A stretch of DNA of 64,000 nt, taken from NCBI GenBank assembly GCA_030998225.1, contig JAPYXD010000701.1, positions 7,982,501 to 8,046,500 of the forward strand, written 5' to 3'. Shown piece by piece: positions 1-14,401 of the stretch (its first letter is position 1; every line of letters starts with the position of its first letter). A program made the translations under genes and the position numbers. Origin of the DNA: Diplolepis rosae (lineage: Eukaryota > Arthropoda > Insecta > Hymenoptera > Diplolepididae). The notes beneath the pieces were generated by a model that was not told the origin of the DNA, searched no databases, and saw nothing but the letters and a program-made list of their open reading frames with translations.

Positions 1-1398
1 TGCAGCTAGTATTGACTCAAGTGGACGAGGGTTTGGATTTTCTGTTGTTAAGAATAGTCCCTTTGCAAGACACCCTTGGAATTTAAAAGTCCTCACTAAT
101 AATGCTGGTTCTGTTTTGAGAGCTTTAGGACCATTGATGGGTAGGTTTTGAACAATATGAAGACGTCAGTAAGAGTAGTAATGTATTTAAAAATTAACAT
201 TAATATTTATTTTCATTTTTTAGGTGTGACTGTGCCAACTCTTCACGTTGGAATGCTTTTTAGTGCTTGTTGTTGGTATCGCGATCCCCATGGACTTCCC
301 TGGATCGAGTACTTGCATACAGGAGCCAAGAAGATCTGGTACGGGATTCCTGATGAGCATAATAACAACTTCAGAAACGCGCTTTCGAAGATGGTGCCAC
401 GTTATTGCAAAAATAAGACTATTTGGCTTCCTTCTGATACTGCCATGGTGCCTCCAGAGTTACTCGTGAAAAACGGAGTTCCTCTGTGTCAGACAGTACA
501 GGAACCTGGACAATTCATCATCGTTTTTCCAAAAGCCTTCACATCTAGCATTTGCACTGGTTATGTCGTATCTGAAAGTGTGTACTTTGCACAATCATCT
601 TGGCTTGAGACAGCAGAACAAGTCTTCAAAGTCAGTTTGTTTTTTAAAATAATTTCCTGTATTTTCCTATCAAATTTATTTTACATTGATATTTAATTTT
701 AATTTTATTCTAATTTTTATTTCAGGACATACACGACAGCTGCGAACCATCCATTTTTTCCTTCGAAAGACTTCTTTTTAGCCTTATCAATGATTCAAGG
801 TCTCATATTGAAGTTCTGAAACAGGTATATGTTATTTCATACCAAAAAGTCATTCCTAATAACCATCAATGTACAGAGTAGTTATGTTGAATTAAACATT
901 TGTTTTTTAGATTTTACCAACCGTAAAGAGAGTTTGCGAAAAAGAAATTGATTTTCGTAGACAATTAAAAGGATTGGGTCTCACAAATATAGAAAAATTG
1001 CCGGCCCCGGATAGTAGAAAAAGAGGAAAAGGCAAGAAAGTGAAAGAAGAAGACGGGGATTTCGAATGTGAAACTTGCCGGGCTAATTTATTTGTTTCTT
1101 TAGTAAGTAATTCGCAGGACGACAGCATGTATTGTCTCCCACATGCAATTCAACTACTGACGAGAAAAAAGCAACAATTAAAAAACTGCCTTCTTATGAT
1201 CACCTACAGTGAGGTAAATATATTATTGTAAACAATTATATACTGATTTATTTTAAAAATCTAGAAATGCATTTTTATAGAGCCAATTGATTAATAATCT
1301 TATTTTTTCAGGACGAACTAGATGATTTGATCCATAAATTGGAGGACAGAATTGAAGCAAAGTTGAAGAAAAGTAGCTCTTTCAAGCAGAATAAATAG
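1..1398 (+). CDS. Jarid2: Jarid2, 3' end (JmjC domain and C5HC2 zinc finger), cut by the window edge
   Basis: Five exons are readable: 1-140 (cut at the left edge), 224-630, 726-824, 911-1213 and 1312-1398, all with GT..AG introns and one continuous frame to TAG at 1396. The first exons carry the JmjC fold ([18 protein letters not shown]), very close to Jumonji/Jarid2. The usual Fe(II) ligand segment CWHxE reads CWYRD here, so the first histidine is a tyrosine. This agrees with the family knowledge that Jarid2 is a catalytically silent JmjC protein serving as a PRC2 cofactor on chromatin. Exon 4 holds a C-x2-C ... C-x2-H zinc-binding segment ([13 protein letters not shown]), followed by a charged tail. 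The ARID and N-terminal PRC2-binding parts lie outside the window. The gene faces SLC35C2 tail to tail. Confidence 0.93.
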
Positions 1399-3561
1399 AT
1401 AAGCGATAAATGATTACAAATGGGGATCACGGTTTTTCAATTCAAATGGCAGTGTTAATCCCCATTAATTTTTCTTGTATTAAATGTGAAATAGCTGTAA
1501 ATGGCATTTTGAGAGGTTTTATTTATTACTTTTTTATGCTCCCTTTATCAAAAATTAATATATCCAAGTTGAGAAAGAGATGTGATGGGATTGATTAAAC
1601 TTGTATCATTCTAGTGATTGATTTCCAAAAGTGTATGAATTTGAACACTGCCAACTGACTGCGAAATGAATTTGGTAGTTATATTGCTTATATTTTATTA
1701 GAATACTTCGTTCTTAATTATTTACTTGATTTAATTAGTCTAGCTATTAATTTGTGCCAAATGAAATGATCGAAATTAATTTTTAATTGACGTTTAAATT
1801 TTTCTGGTATTCTTAATGAATATTTTAAGAAACATTGCGTAGTTAGAGCATAAAGAAAGTAGTAAAAGTGTTGAATATATTCGGAACCTATGGGTTTCGA
1901 TTTATGTGACCCTATTGATCTGTAGTGGGCCTAAATTTTTTTATTTGATGAACAGACCACTTCTGTTTATTTACGCAAGTTGAAGAACTCCTATAACTTT
2001 CAAACTATTTAGTTTGTGCTTAAATCAATGTATTTTTAACTATTTCAAGTAACGAGTTACTGCCACCTTTTTATGTGCATGTTACCAAAGGGCTGTCTTG
2101 AATTGACCAAGACTTGTAGGACGAGATAGTAAATTGTTTTGCTCTCTTACATGTACCGAAGTTGAAACTTATTTCTATGTAAAATATATCAAAATGAATG
2201 TTTTATGATATTTAATTAATTTCCTTTTTTTCCATTGAAAAATAAATGTTTTGGGTATTGTTAATACTGGAAAAAGAATACTTGAATGAAAAGAGAAACA
2301 AGTATTTTAGCAGTGAAAAATGTATTAACATTATTTTAAGTTCACAGAAATAAACGTTGAGGTAGCCTCAATATGAGGTTGTCAAAATAATTTATAAATT
2401 AGGCAAGACATAAAATCATTCGAATACTCAGAATACATTTCCATTCAATCATAGAATCAACATACTCTCTATTATCTTATCTTATTTGATTTTAAAAAAC
2501 TTAAGTCAACTGGAAAATTTAAGTTCGTTATGACTATGTAGCTTTTGCTCCATAGAATAAGTAAAAGTTAATTCGCAGTCAAGAAATCCAAACAATTCGC
2601 AGACTTAAATGTTCTTAGTTAGTATTTTGTACATCTTTCATAAACAAAATTATTTTCAAATATAATTTTCTAACGATTACGCTGATCATAAAACAACTTG
2701 CAGAGATCTAAGTATTTAGATATTTACAGTCTTTACATACGTAAGTTTACATTCATCTTTTTTCCTCAACTTTATAATGATGTAGACATGAGTTTATACA
2801 AATTCAATAGACTTCTCACTTAACAATTCAAAATAATGTACAATTCACATTTCCAGAACAAATAAAACTTGTCAAGAGATAAATAAATAAATGTGAAATT
2901 TTTTTAAAATTTGGATATAAAATTCGTCACTACTAGGAAATATTTTTCACAAACAATTACTTAAACGGTTAACATTAAGTAAACAAAGTCGTGACAGCTA
3001 AAGTAATGTATAAAAGAATTAAGTAGTCACATCCATTGCTTACATTTAATATTTAACCTTAATCTATTTAATCGAGGTACAATAATGACTGAATAAAATA
3101 TTTACGTCTATGTACAATAGATCAACAATTTCTTTTAATAGAAAATGATAATAGCTGCAATAATAAAAGATGGAAAAAAGTTTAATATTTATTCCGAATT
3201 GTAAGAATAAAAATACTGCAGTAATATTAATATCTAATGACTTCGACTTATTCAAAGACTGTTTTGAGAAGCCTTGATTCCATTGCACATATGCTTTTGA
3301 TTTATCCATGGCTCATCGGACTTTGACTAGCAAAAACTTTGGAAAAAAGTGTGCAATGATTATCAAGGATTATGTATTTAAATTCTGTTATAAATGAAAT
3401 ATTATGCTTAAAATGGCAATGGATTAAAAAAGTAATCCTATCTTGTAAAAATTAAGATGCAATAGTATCACGGAAAATATGACACGCCAATGGAATACTT
3501 TGTAAAACGAAATCATTCGTTTTCAAAACGAAAAATGCATTGTAATTGAACTAAAAAATAA
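1399..3561. other. Shared 3'-flank of Jarid2 and SLC35C2
   Basis: No coding exon is seen. AT-rich sequence with plus-strand AATAAA-type signals near 2240 and 2349, suited to the Jarid2 3' end, and minus-strand ones (TTTATT on the plus strand) such as 3188, suited to SLC35C2. Transcript ends cannot be placed from sequence alone. Confidence 0.6.
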
Positions 3562-5339
3562 TTATTGATCCCTATGTTGTAAAAAATTGAAAAGAAATTG
3601 AGAAGAGTGTATATCCTTAATTCCCTCTTCTTCGTCGGAACTAAAATTGGAATTCAGTAAATTTGTCAGAGACGTCGATTTTTGAGTCAACAATGGATAA
3701 TTTGTTTCGATTCCATCATCGGTAAAAAAATCGTTTCCCAAAGAATTCGCTTGAAGTTCCAGATTCTCAACTGAGCTCTTTTTATTCCACAGTACTTTCT
3801 GAATTACATGAAGAGTGATTCCACCAAGGCACAAGAGCAAACCCACAAAATTAAGGCCACTCATTTTTTCTCCACCAAATTCAAACGCTACGACAAATAT
3901 AGAAATTTCCTGGAATGAGAAGTATTTTTAGAATTAACAGAAAGTTGAAGCAATTTAAAAGTTCAATATAAATTTTAAAATTAAGAACATTATACTACCT
4001 TCAATATTCCAATAATTGAGAGGGTTAGACTAGAAGTATATGTAACAACCAAAAACTCAAAAATTTCCATGGAGAAAGCTATAACGCCCCCTCCTAATAC
4101 ATATACAGTTGTTAATGACAGTTCATTTAAATCATCCCAACTGATTTTCCAAATACTTTGGTACATTGCTTGCCCTGGTATTGAAAAAAACATTTAAAAT
4201 TAAATGAGTGGTCAGGATCAATACTGATATTTATTGAAAATCATAAAGTGTTTTTACCTTCAAATAAAAATGTCATAGGTACAATAGATACTAATATCCA
4301 TGGCTGCATATAATACATCATATCCACTGGGTTTCTGATACCAAGTTTAGATCTTTGAATTACTACTTGAGCCAGTGTCCAGCGAATTCCAGATGACAGC
4401 GAGGCTAGGAGGCATAGAAAAAATCCTAATACATGGAAATTGGTTGATTCGTATGTAAACATTATCAATCCAGCTGATATCATTAGCACTATGAACACCA
4501 TTGACAGCGACTGCAACAGAATATATTTGCTTCTCTATTAATAATCGAATTTATAATATGATTTTATGAATTTTTTGTTAAATGTAATTTCAAATCTATA
4601 AATTTTCAAACATTTTTCTTTTGCTTAACAAATTAGATTATTATAGAAAGTTCTAATGCACCTTTCTTTCTAGTTTAAGTAAGAGGGAAAAGCCAAGTAT
4701 AAAAATGATAGAAGTTGATTTTGTCATCGTGTATCTGAAATATTAAAATCAGGATTATATATTTATTTCATATAGATTATAGAAATAAAAAAAAATAAAG
4801 AAATTACTCACAAAGGTACAGAAATGAATTTAAGAGATTTGTTGGAAAGGCCAACATCTACACCAGTAGCAAATCCTGGAGTGGCAAGTGCCCAGATCAC
4901 ACTTTGCCATGGTAATCGTATGGGCTGATATCCTTTAAAATACATCCTTCCAAAATTTATTAGGGCACAAAAAAAATATTTCAGCAATGAATGAGTAACT
5001 ACAGCGGCAAGGGGAAATTCAAAACCCTAAAAAAAAGAGTATATCCGTTTTTCAAGTTTAATCGATGAAAAAATATGTATTCGGTTTCATTTAATATTTC
5101 ATATTTTATTTTAAAAATCTACTTACGTAAGTTTTGAACAGCCATTTCTGGTAAAATGTAAGACCTACTGATAATACAAAATAAGGAAGTATTATGGAAG
5201 CTAGCGTAATAAAATTTTGCCAATAATAGTGCGACTGCTTTTTCGATGCAGTTTTATAATCGGGCATACTGTGCAAAAAACCGTCAAAGACCTCTGCGTT
5301 TTCCCTTGCAATTTCAAATTGAACTTTTGACCTTGGCAT
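3562..5339 (-). CDS. SLC35C2: SLC35C2-like nucleotide-sugar transporter
   Basis: Six exons on the minus strand: 5339-5127, 5026-4812, 4734-4662, 4510-4258, 4174-3999 and 3909-3562. They sum to 1278 nt, so 425 residues plus TAA at 3562-3564, with all junctions in frame. The family signature is clear: DVGLSN, then YTMTKSTSIIFILGFSL, then FTYES, matching SLC35C2 of the drug/metabolite transporter superfamily. About ten hydrophobic membrane segments are spread over the chain, and the last exon ends in a hydrophilic, acidic cytosolic tail. In vertebrates SLC35C2 acts in the early secretory pathway and promotes Notch fucosylation; that role here is inferred. Exon 1 is preceded by a good acceptor at 5363, so at least one non-coding 5' exon lies upstream. 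A short out-of-frame ATG sits just before the start in that leader. Confidence 0.93.
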
Positions 5340-8276
5340 ATTTTACTCATTGGTGAAATATCCTGAAAATAATAAGATAGTAAATAAGATAAGAATTATC
5401 TAAATGATTGTAATCGCAGATTATAAAATTATGAGCTGAAGAACCTGAACCGACAAACAGAAGAAAGAGAAATCGAAGCATATGTTTAATTTAATTTCAT
5501 GACACTTGAATGGATATCTGTGTATGAAGAAATTTAATCGTTCTAAAAATAGTGCGACACTAATCAGAAAAGTTTATTTCTGTAATAAATTGAAATAAAA
5601 AGCAAATGTGAGAAAATAATTCACTTTAATATTGACTACAATTCTATCTCCTGCGATTACATGACTATATTAATCAGAGATTAAAGTACTTACCGATTAA
5701 AATTTTTGATTTGTCAGGAGACATTAAAAAACTGTAAATTTGCAGAGACAAATAAAAGGAATTATATTTTACACATTTAGATGATTTGAAGGATAATCTA
5801 AAGATGCCACCTGTTTGACTGATAAAGTAGCATCATGACAGCTTGTATCCAGACTCGTCATGAGCCTTGGTTAATTATAAGCATAACAATCTGCAATATT
5901 CAATGAAAAAACATATTTAATATTTCCACTCAATAAATTGTTTGAATAAATCTATAAATTATTTATCTTAAGTAATTCCATAAAATCCACGTAAACATAA
6001 CCTGTAAAGGACTCGAAAATCTTCAGAATACTAATTTGCAAGCATTTATTTAAAACGCAAGAAATTATTTTACTCACGCGATCTGGTCATTCCGCATTAA
6101 ACTGACAAAAGTCTACCACACATATTTATTTCACAATTGCAAATTCGCTGTGTGCTGATATCAACACTGCGGAAAAATTATTCCGAGTTCCGAGAAGCGA
6201 AGCGAAATGCTCAGTCCCGTAAAACGGGAAAATTTATAAGGTACCTCCTACTCCAAGGGCCCGGATATTCATTTGAAGATAATTCAAGTGAGGTATTGCA
6301 AATAAAACTTTTAAAATTAATTTTAACACCATTATTTTTTTTTAAATAAAATAATTTTTTTAAAATTTTTATTTATCGCAACTTTGATCAAATTAATTTA
6401 ATGAAAAATGGTCAAGATAAGGTTCCAAAAATAAAAAACCACTATTCAAATTCTCTTCATGTATAATTATCCTTTCATATGTTAATCATACAAAGATATT
6501 TCTTGCTTGCGTAAAACAAATAACATAATCGCAATTCCAAACCAAAATTAATGCCCATCAAATAAAAATATTGTATTTGCGCTGAATTGAAAAAATTACT
6601 TTACATTCTCTGGAATAAAGATATCACTCGATTATAGATAATTATATGAGGAAACGATAATTATATAAGGAAATTTAATGAAGCAAATATTCTTGATTTT
6701 AAAGAAGACAAAATTTTTTTTCTAAACATTAATTAAATAAGTTATTCTGTTAAATTAACACTTTTTATCCAAAAATATCTTTAAATGAATCAAGAAATAA
6801 CAATAGATATCTATCAAAACCTTATTAAAACAAGTCAGGAATCAATATTACGCCGTGTAATGTAATGTAATTCATTTTGAAAGATCAATTTAAATTTTAC
6901 AATTTTTTATGAAATGTTAAATTTATTTCAGAGTAAATATGCGTTGTCATGTGCGATAGCTTAGTAGTTTTGTTAGGTAGTATAGCCACAGAACAAATAA
7001 AAGGTAATTACAGTCACATATATTGAACGCTCTATTTATCACTCAAAGTCAATTACTTATACAATCGTTAATAAAAAAAAGTTCCCTTGATAATAAGTTA
7101 ATTTAAAGACAAAATTTGTTACGGGAACTTGAGTCTATATTTTTCGCCTCAAAAAATGAATGTCCATTTATTCATATAAAAAGAATCAGTAATTACAGTT
7201 ATAATTTAAATCTCGATGACTGTCAATCGTGATGTTTCTGAAGTCTTAGGAATTACATTTTAATTTAAATATTGATACGAAATTTCTATAAATAATAAAA
7301 AAATCTACAAGTTTGAGAAATCATTTTCTTATCAAACATCAAAAGTTGCTAAAAAACTCTCTTTATAAAATACTAATATACATAAAGTTCTTCTTAAATA
7401 CCGTTTTTATACTTTTGCCATTCATTCTAAATCTCACGATACTAAAGATCAAGATAATTAAATATGATTCGTATTATCATAGCTAATATTAATGTATCTT
7501 ACTATAAAAATTCTATATTACAAATTGTAGTTACTACAAAATTTAGAGAATTCGTAAAACTACCAAAACGTCAAAATAGCAATATATTGTTTTAAGAAAT
7601 AAAAAATATTAATCACATTAATCATTTTCTGTATTTGATACTGCAATGCATTGGGTTTATCAAATATTTGACAAATTTTAACTTTATAAATTGTAAATTA
7701 GTAAACGACTGATTCAAGCGTCACTTTCGATACGTCTTACACGGAGAAAAAATCTGACTATAATAGCAAGAACACTTATTATGCTTTTATAGCAAGTTTA
7801 ATTCTTGCTACTTTGACAAAAAATACATGCATCTTGAGCAAAGACCCCTTCATGCTCGAAAAGTACAACGTTTAATGCTTTGAGTGCTTTTCAGCAAGAG
7901 TTGGCTTGCAACCAAGCTACGTGTAGCAAAAGTACTTTTGCTGAAATAGGATGAGTTTTGAGCAACCATAGCACGAGCAAGGTGAAGCTCGAGGTTTTTT
8001 CGCATGGCAACATTGTTCTGGAAGCAAATAACTCCAGTGATATTGGCACATGCTTGTTGCTTTTATAGTATAAGATATTCTAGGCTAGAACTGTAAAAGT
8101 TCATGCTAATATTGTTCGAACGTCGTACCGATTTCACAAGTTAAAGTTCTCAGTTAAAATAGGAAGATCTCAGCTTTTTATAATAATTAGCTTTCTTTCC
8201 GTATAGGATTAATTTTATCTGAACGTTAACATCGTTAATTGTTTTTTTAAAAATCAATTAACGTTTCGCTTATGTG
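5340..8276. other. Upstream region of SLC35C2 and 3' flank of NABP
   Basis: Positions 5340-5362 are the end of the SLC35C2 leader exon. The rest is AT-rich and has no coding exon I can support. A less AT-rich patch near 6140-6280 could be the SLC35C2 promoter or first exon. From 6380 to 7740 I see nothing beyond low-complexity AT sequence. Confidence 0.5.
7740..8205. repeat. Candidate DNA-transposon remnant with CACGGAGAAAA end and many AGCAAG/CTTGCT motifs
   Basis: The stretch starts with CACGGAGAAAAAATCTGAC and ends with a loosely complementary TTTCTTTCCGTAT. Between them AGCAAG-type words and their complements recur on both strands, including TATAGCAAG near 7790, TTCTTGCTAC, GAGCAAGG and CTTGTTGC. 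The start resembles the ends of other repeats in this window (50352, 54452). Boundaries are not certain and no target duplication was found. Confidence 0.35.
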
Positions 8277-9475
<1,199 letters not shown>

Positions 9476-9484
9476 GCGAAATTC

Positions 9485-12400
9485 ATGTCCGTGAAGTTAG
9501 CACTCCGACCATGGAAAATCCAAACTTTTTTTGGTGAATTCGTTTGGTGGTTGTTTGGTGGTCGTTAGGTGGTAGTTTTCGACGTTTGGTGGTCAAAATT
9601 ACAAAAACTACAGAATTTTTAGTGTTGGAGTGCTAACTTCACGCTGCACTCCACATGTTAATATTTTTCAAAATTTCTTTTTGTAATCGTTTGGTGGTCG
9701 TTTGGTGGTCGTTAGGTGGTAGTTTTCGACGTTTGGTGGTCAAAATAATGGGAGATATAATTTTTCAAAAAAATCTTTTATAGTATGCGCAGAAGATCTG
9801 CGCATGTGTATACTTGGCGCGAAATTTGAAAACAAAATTATAAAAAACTATTCAGATCGTTTAATAATCTATTAAATTACATTTATTTTATGCACCTTTA
9901 AATGCTTTACATTATGTAAAGGTAAATATCATCCTTTAATAGCTATCTTAAATTTACATCACATTTATTATCTCAAAAAGTAAGTTTCTTGATATTTTAA
10001 AATAATTTTTTTTGGAAGCACTTCATGATTGTTTGGTAATCGTCTGGAGGTAGTTTCACACGTTAGGTGGTCACAATTGTGGCAGATATTAATTTTTCAG
10101 ATAATTTATCACAGTGTGCACGGACGTTGGTGCGCATGTTAAACCGGCGCGAAATTTAAAAGACGGTAATACACAAAGTACAACTAAATACCTTGGGTAG
10201 CATATTTGACTGAATGGTGCCGATCGAAACTTTGGTTCTATTTTGTTATCGTAAGTATTTTTTAATAACTCTAGTCGATCGATCTCTGTCTATTTGAAAA
10301 TGAAGGTAAATGGATTGGTTTTGTTCAAGAATATTTATTATTATGGATTCAAAGTTGGCGAAACTAAATTACTCTTATGTCCTCAACTTTTCTTATCAAA
10401 TTTTTTCGTTGGCAAACTAAACTTAGAAAATAATACACTTATCGTACAGAAAACGAAGTTGATAAAAGTGTTAATTGTTTATGAATAATTTTTTGAACAA
10501 CTAAATATTGTTACGTAAAAAAGTATTATGTATAACACTTATTGTACTTGTCTAATGTTTCTCTTTAAAGCAAGTTTAAAAGAAAAGAGGATTTTATCAC
10601 TAATTTAGTATAAGTAGAAATATAATACTGAAATTGTTAATTTTAGACCTGAAGTATATAATGTGTATAATATTATATTTATATGTGCTTTATGAATCTT
10701 TTCGTCCAGAAACTCCAAATGCAGATTTCAAATATGTTTGCTATGTTCCATACATAGGTGCCTGTGTTGAAAATTTTGGAAGAATTTTTATGTAATACGA
10801 TTTCGCACACTATTTTCGTTGGAGCTCTTATTTTCCGAATCGTTCAAGCTTTTCAATAATATATACAAAATTTGTAAAATGTAATTCTGAGAAGAAATAA
10901 CCGATTTGACAATAATCAGTTGATAATAATTAATAATAGTGTCAATAAATTCGGAAATCTCAAATTTTAATTGGAAAAAATATTCATTTACAGTAAAAAA
11001 GTAATACATATATTATTTTAGATACATACATAAATATATAAAAATCTTTTATACACTTAAAACTCTTCATAACTAAAATGTTAAATGTTTTCATAGTTAA
11101 AACTTCTTACAATATTCAAATATATTCTATCTTTGGCAGTAAATACTATGCAGAGGAATATGTTAAGGACGTAGAATAATACCTAATATTTTCTTTGTTT
11201 GAAATGTAGTTATTACACTGAGAAAATTTTTCTGGAGAAACTCCCATAGATTACAGAAATTGTTAGTCATGAAACAAATCATGATAAGTTTTCACGTAGC
11301 CATAGGAAAGATTTATAGAACAATTGCAGAATTAAACGTGGGAATAGGATAATACCCTATTAGATAGACATGTACAATAAGTGTTATACATAATACTTTT
11401 TTACGTAGCAATATTTAGTTGTTCAAAAAATTATTCATAAACAATTAACACTTCTATCAACTTCGTTTTCTGTACGATAAGTGTATTATTTTCTAAATTT
11501 ATTTTGCCAACGAAAAAATTTGAGATTTCCCAATTTATTGATACTATTATTAATTATTATCAACTGATTATTGTCAAATTGGTTATTTCTTCTCAGAATT
11601 ACATTTTACAAATTTTGTATATATTATTGAAAAGCTTGAACGATTCGGAAAATAAGAGCTCCAACGAAAATAGTGTACGAAATCGTATTAGATAATAATT
11701 CTTCCAAAATTTACAACAGAGGCACTCTATGCATGTATTATATTTCTACTTATACTAAATTAGTGATACAATCCTCGTTTCTTTTAAACTTGCTTTAAAG
11801 AGAAACATTAGACATGTTCAATAAGTGTTGTACATAATACTTTTTTACGTAGCAATATTTAGTTGTTCAAAAAATTATTCATAAACAATTAACACTTTTA
11901 TCAACTTCGTTTTCTGTACGATAAGTGTATTATTTTCTAAGTTTAGTTTGCCAACGAAAAAATTTGAGAAGAAAAGTTGAGGACATAAGAGTAATTTAGT
12001 TTCGCCAACTTTGAGTCCATAATAATAAATATTCTTGAACAAAACCAATCCATTTACCTTCATTTTCAAATAGACAGAGATCGATCGACTAGTGCTATTA
12101 AAAAATACTTACAATAACAAAATAGAACCAAAGATTTGATCGGCACCCTTCAGGCTACCCAAGGTATTTAGTTGTACTTTGTGTATTACCGTCTTTTAAA
12201 TTTCGCGCCGGTTTAACATGCGCACCAACGTCCGTGCACGCTGTGATAAATTATCTGAAAAATTAATATCTGCCACAATTGTGACCACCTAACGTGTGAA
12301 ACTACCTCCAGACGATTACCAAACAATCATGAAGTGCTTCCAAAAAAAATTATTTTAAAATATCAAGAAACTTACTTTTTGAGATAATAAATGTGATGTA

Positions 12401-12903
12401 AATTTAAGATAGCTATTGAAGGATGATATTTGCCTTTAAATAATGTAAATAATTTGAAGATGCATAAAATAAATGCTTTAAATAATGTAAATGATTTGAA
12501 GATGCATAAAATAAATGTAATTTAATAAATTATTAAACGATTTGAATGGTTTTTTATAATTTTATGTTTTTAAATTGCGCGCCAAGTATACACAAGCGCA
12601 TATCTTCTGCGCATGCTGCAAAAGATTTTTTGGAAAAACGATATCTCCCATAATTTTGACCACCAAACATCGAAAACTACCACCTAACGACCACCAAACA
12701 ACCACCAAACGATTACAAAAAGAAATTTTGAAAAATATTAATATGTGGAGTGCAGCGTGAAGTTAGCACTCCAACTTTGAAAATTCTGTAGTTTTTGCAA
12801 TTTTGACCACCAAACGTCGAAAACTACCACCTAACGACCACCAAACGATTTCACCAAAAAAAGTTTGGATTTTCCATGGTCGGAGTGCTAACTTCACGGA
12901 CAT
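9485..12903. mobile_element. Foldback-type transposon with arms over 1 kb and a 9-bp target duplication
   Basis: The left end ATGTCCGTGAAGTTAGCACT is repeated in perfect inversion at the right end, 12903 backwards. The bases GCGAAATTC flank both ends (9476-9484 and 12904-12912), a 9-bp direct duplication. The inverted arms can be followed about 1.4-1.5 kb inward (9485-11009 against 12903-11504). The right arm lacks about 100 bp that the left arm has near 10630-10730. Segment 11369-11520 is repeated in direct orientation at 11812-11967. Each arm starts with G-rich direct repeats (GTTTGGTGGTCGTTAGGTGG). No transposase was found; small open frames at 10294-10488 and 12069-11875 are simply mirror images. 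The 9-bp duplication and long arms fit foldback elements mobilised by a Mutator-like enzyme; that assignment is inference. Confidence 0.9.
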
Positions 12904-13260
12904 GCGAAATTCAATAGAGTGAGGAAAACCGAAATACGATTGTATCCGGTGTATCCCCTACTCATATGAAAAGTTCTATGTAGTTAATTGCGAAGATTAA
13001 TTAATTAATTTATATCACATCTAATAGTAAGTTCATAAAATATATTTTGCTATTGCTATTGTTATTCTATGGAAGTTGGGAAATGTCATCAAATTGTCGT
13101 ACACAGTTCAGCCAACTAAAAAAAAATAACTGGAATATCGATTGGCCAGATGAATCAGGCGAGTAGCTGTGAAATATTTTCCTTCCTGTTATAGATTTAC
13201 AGCTGTGCTGCATTTGTGAGAAAACTTTGCTAAATGTCAACTGTTTTTAAGCTCTGAACG
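12904..13260. promoter_or_regulatory. Upstream region of ARMC1
   Basis: It begins with the right copy of the 9-bp target duplication (12904-12912) and ends at the ARMC1 start codon. It probably holds the ARMC1 promoter and leader. No clear core element was recognised. Confidence 0.4.
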
Positions 13261-14401
13261 ATGGAATCGGAAGATTTTCTAGACCCACGGGAAATAAGGG
13301 CAACGCTGGAAACATACAAAAAATTGGCTGAAGATTACTCCAACCATGATACGATTTTGAAGGTAATTTTTTATTTTGTTTATGTACTTGTTACAGCACT
13401 CGTATACTAAAATCAGCTGATTACAGGACAAAACCGTGCTCTCGTATATTGCATTTATAATGGATAATCCTGACTTAGACGTGGTTAAATTGGCATTAGA
13501 TATCCTCGAGATATTTGTGAGGAATTTGGAGAATTATTCTCATATAACCTCTACTTTTGGAGTTCGAGAAGCACTCGATGCAGTAATTGACAAATACAGT
13601 TTGGACGAACCCAAAGTAGCAAAGCATGCACAACATATTAAAGATAACATAGAACGAATGAAACCCCCAATTTATAATTTACGCAGCCGATGTCGAAGAG
13701 TTATTGAACCTAAAAAACTCAGAACTCATGTTATTGTTTTACACGTCCATGGTCTCTTGCCTGTAAGTTATAATTTTTTCATATCTTATTAATATAATTT
13801 GTTTCAATTTTTTATTTCTTTCCCTTCTTGAATATAAAATTCATGAAGTGGGAATTTTTAGTGTCATTTTATAGTCTATTACACTTTTGATAAATAGTGA
13901 TTTTACTAGGAAACGCGAGCAGATTTGGAATCAACTTTAATAAGAATAGAAGGTTTGATTTCACTCGTCGTAGACGTTGAACATCAGCGAGTTACCATGA
14001 GAACCTTAGTGAATGTTAGTGCCAAACAAATCGCCGAAGCTATTGCAAAAAACAATTTAAATATGGAAGCTAGATTAGTCACAAAAAATAAATATAATCA
14101 AGAATTTTTAGTGAAATTGGTAAATATAGATTCACTTTTGTAATAAATAAGTTTTAATCTATTAGTAAGCTTCAAAGTAAAATATTTCTATTGAAAATTA
14201 AAAATTTAGTTATAATTTTAGGTCAGTGTAGATGCCGGAGATTTGGAAGAACTGCCACAGTATCTGCCAGAAGAGGAAGAAGAATTTCAAGAAGAGGAAA
14301 AAAAGGAAGGTGTGATTTCCTTATTTACTGGTTTAAGGCAAAGCGCATCTTCTCTGTATAAGTCCACAACTGAGTTTCTTCATAATTCCTTCTATTGGTA
14401 A
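13261..14401 (+). CDS. ARMC1: ARMC1-like armadillo-repeat protein
   Basis: Four exons, 13261-13362, 13427-13762, 13910-14119 and 14222-14401, give 275 residues, close to the 282 of human ARMC1. All introns are short and phase 0. An in-frame TGA two codons before the ATG supports this start. The N-terminal half is helical and armadillo-like (SYIAFIMDNPDLDVVKLALD). The middle THVIVLHVHGLLP, followed by EGLISLVVDVEHQRVTMR, matches the ferredoxin/HMA-like fold of ARMC1. Then come the acidic ELPQYLPEEEEE and the family's hallmark C-terminus NSFYW. Vertebrate ARMC1 associates with mitochondrial membrane-bridging complexes; a similar role here is inferred. The 3' end faces wallenda. Confidence 0.92.

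Noticed and set aside
10294..12069. Pair of similar short proteins on opposite strands
   Set aside because: They are the same sequence in the two arms of the foldback element, not two genes.
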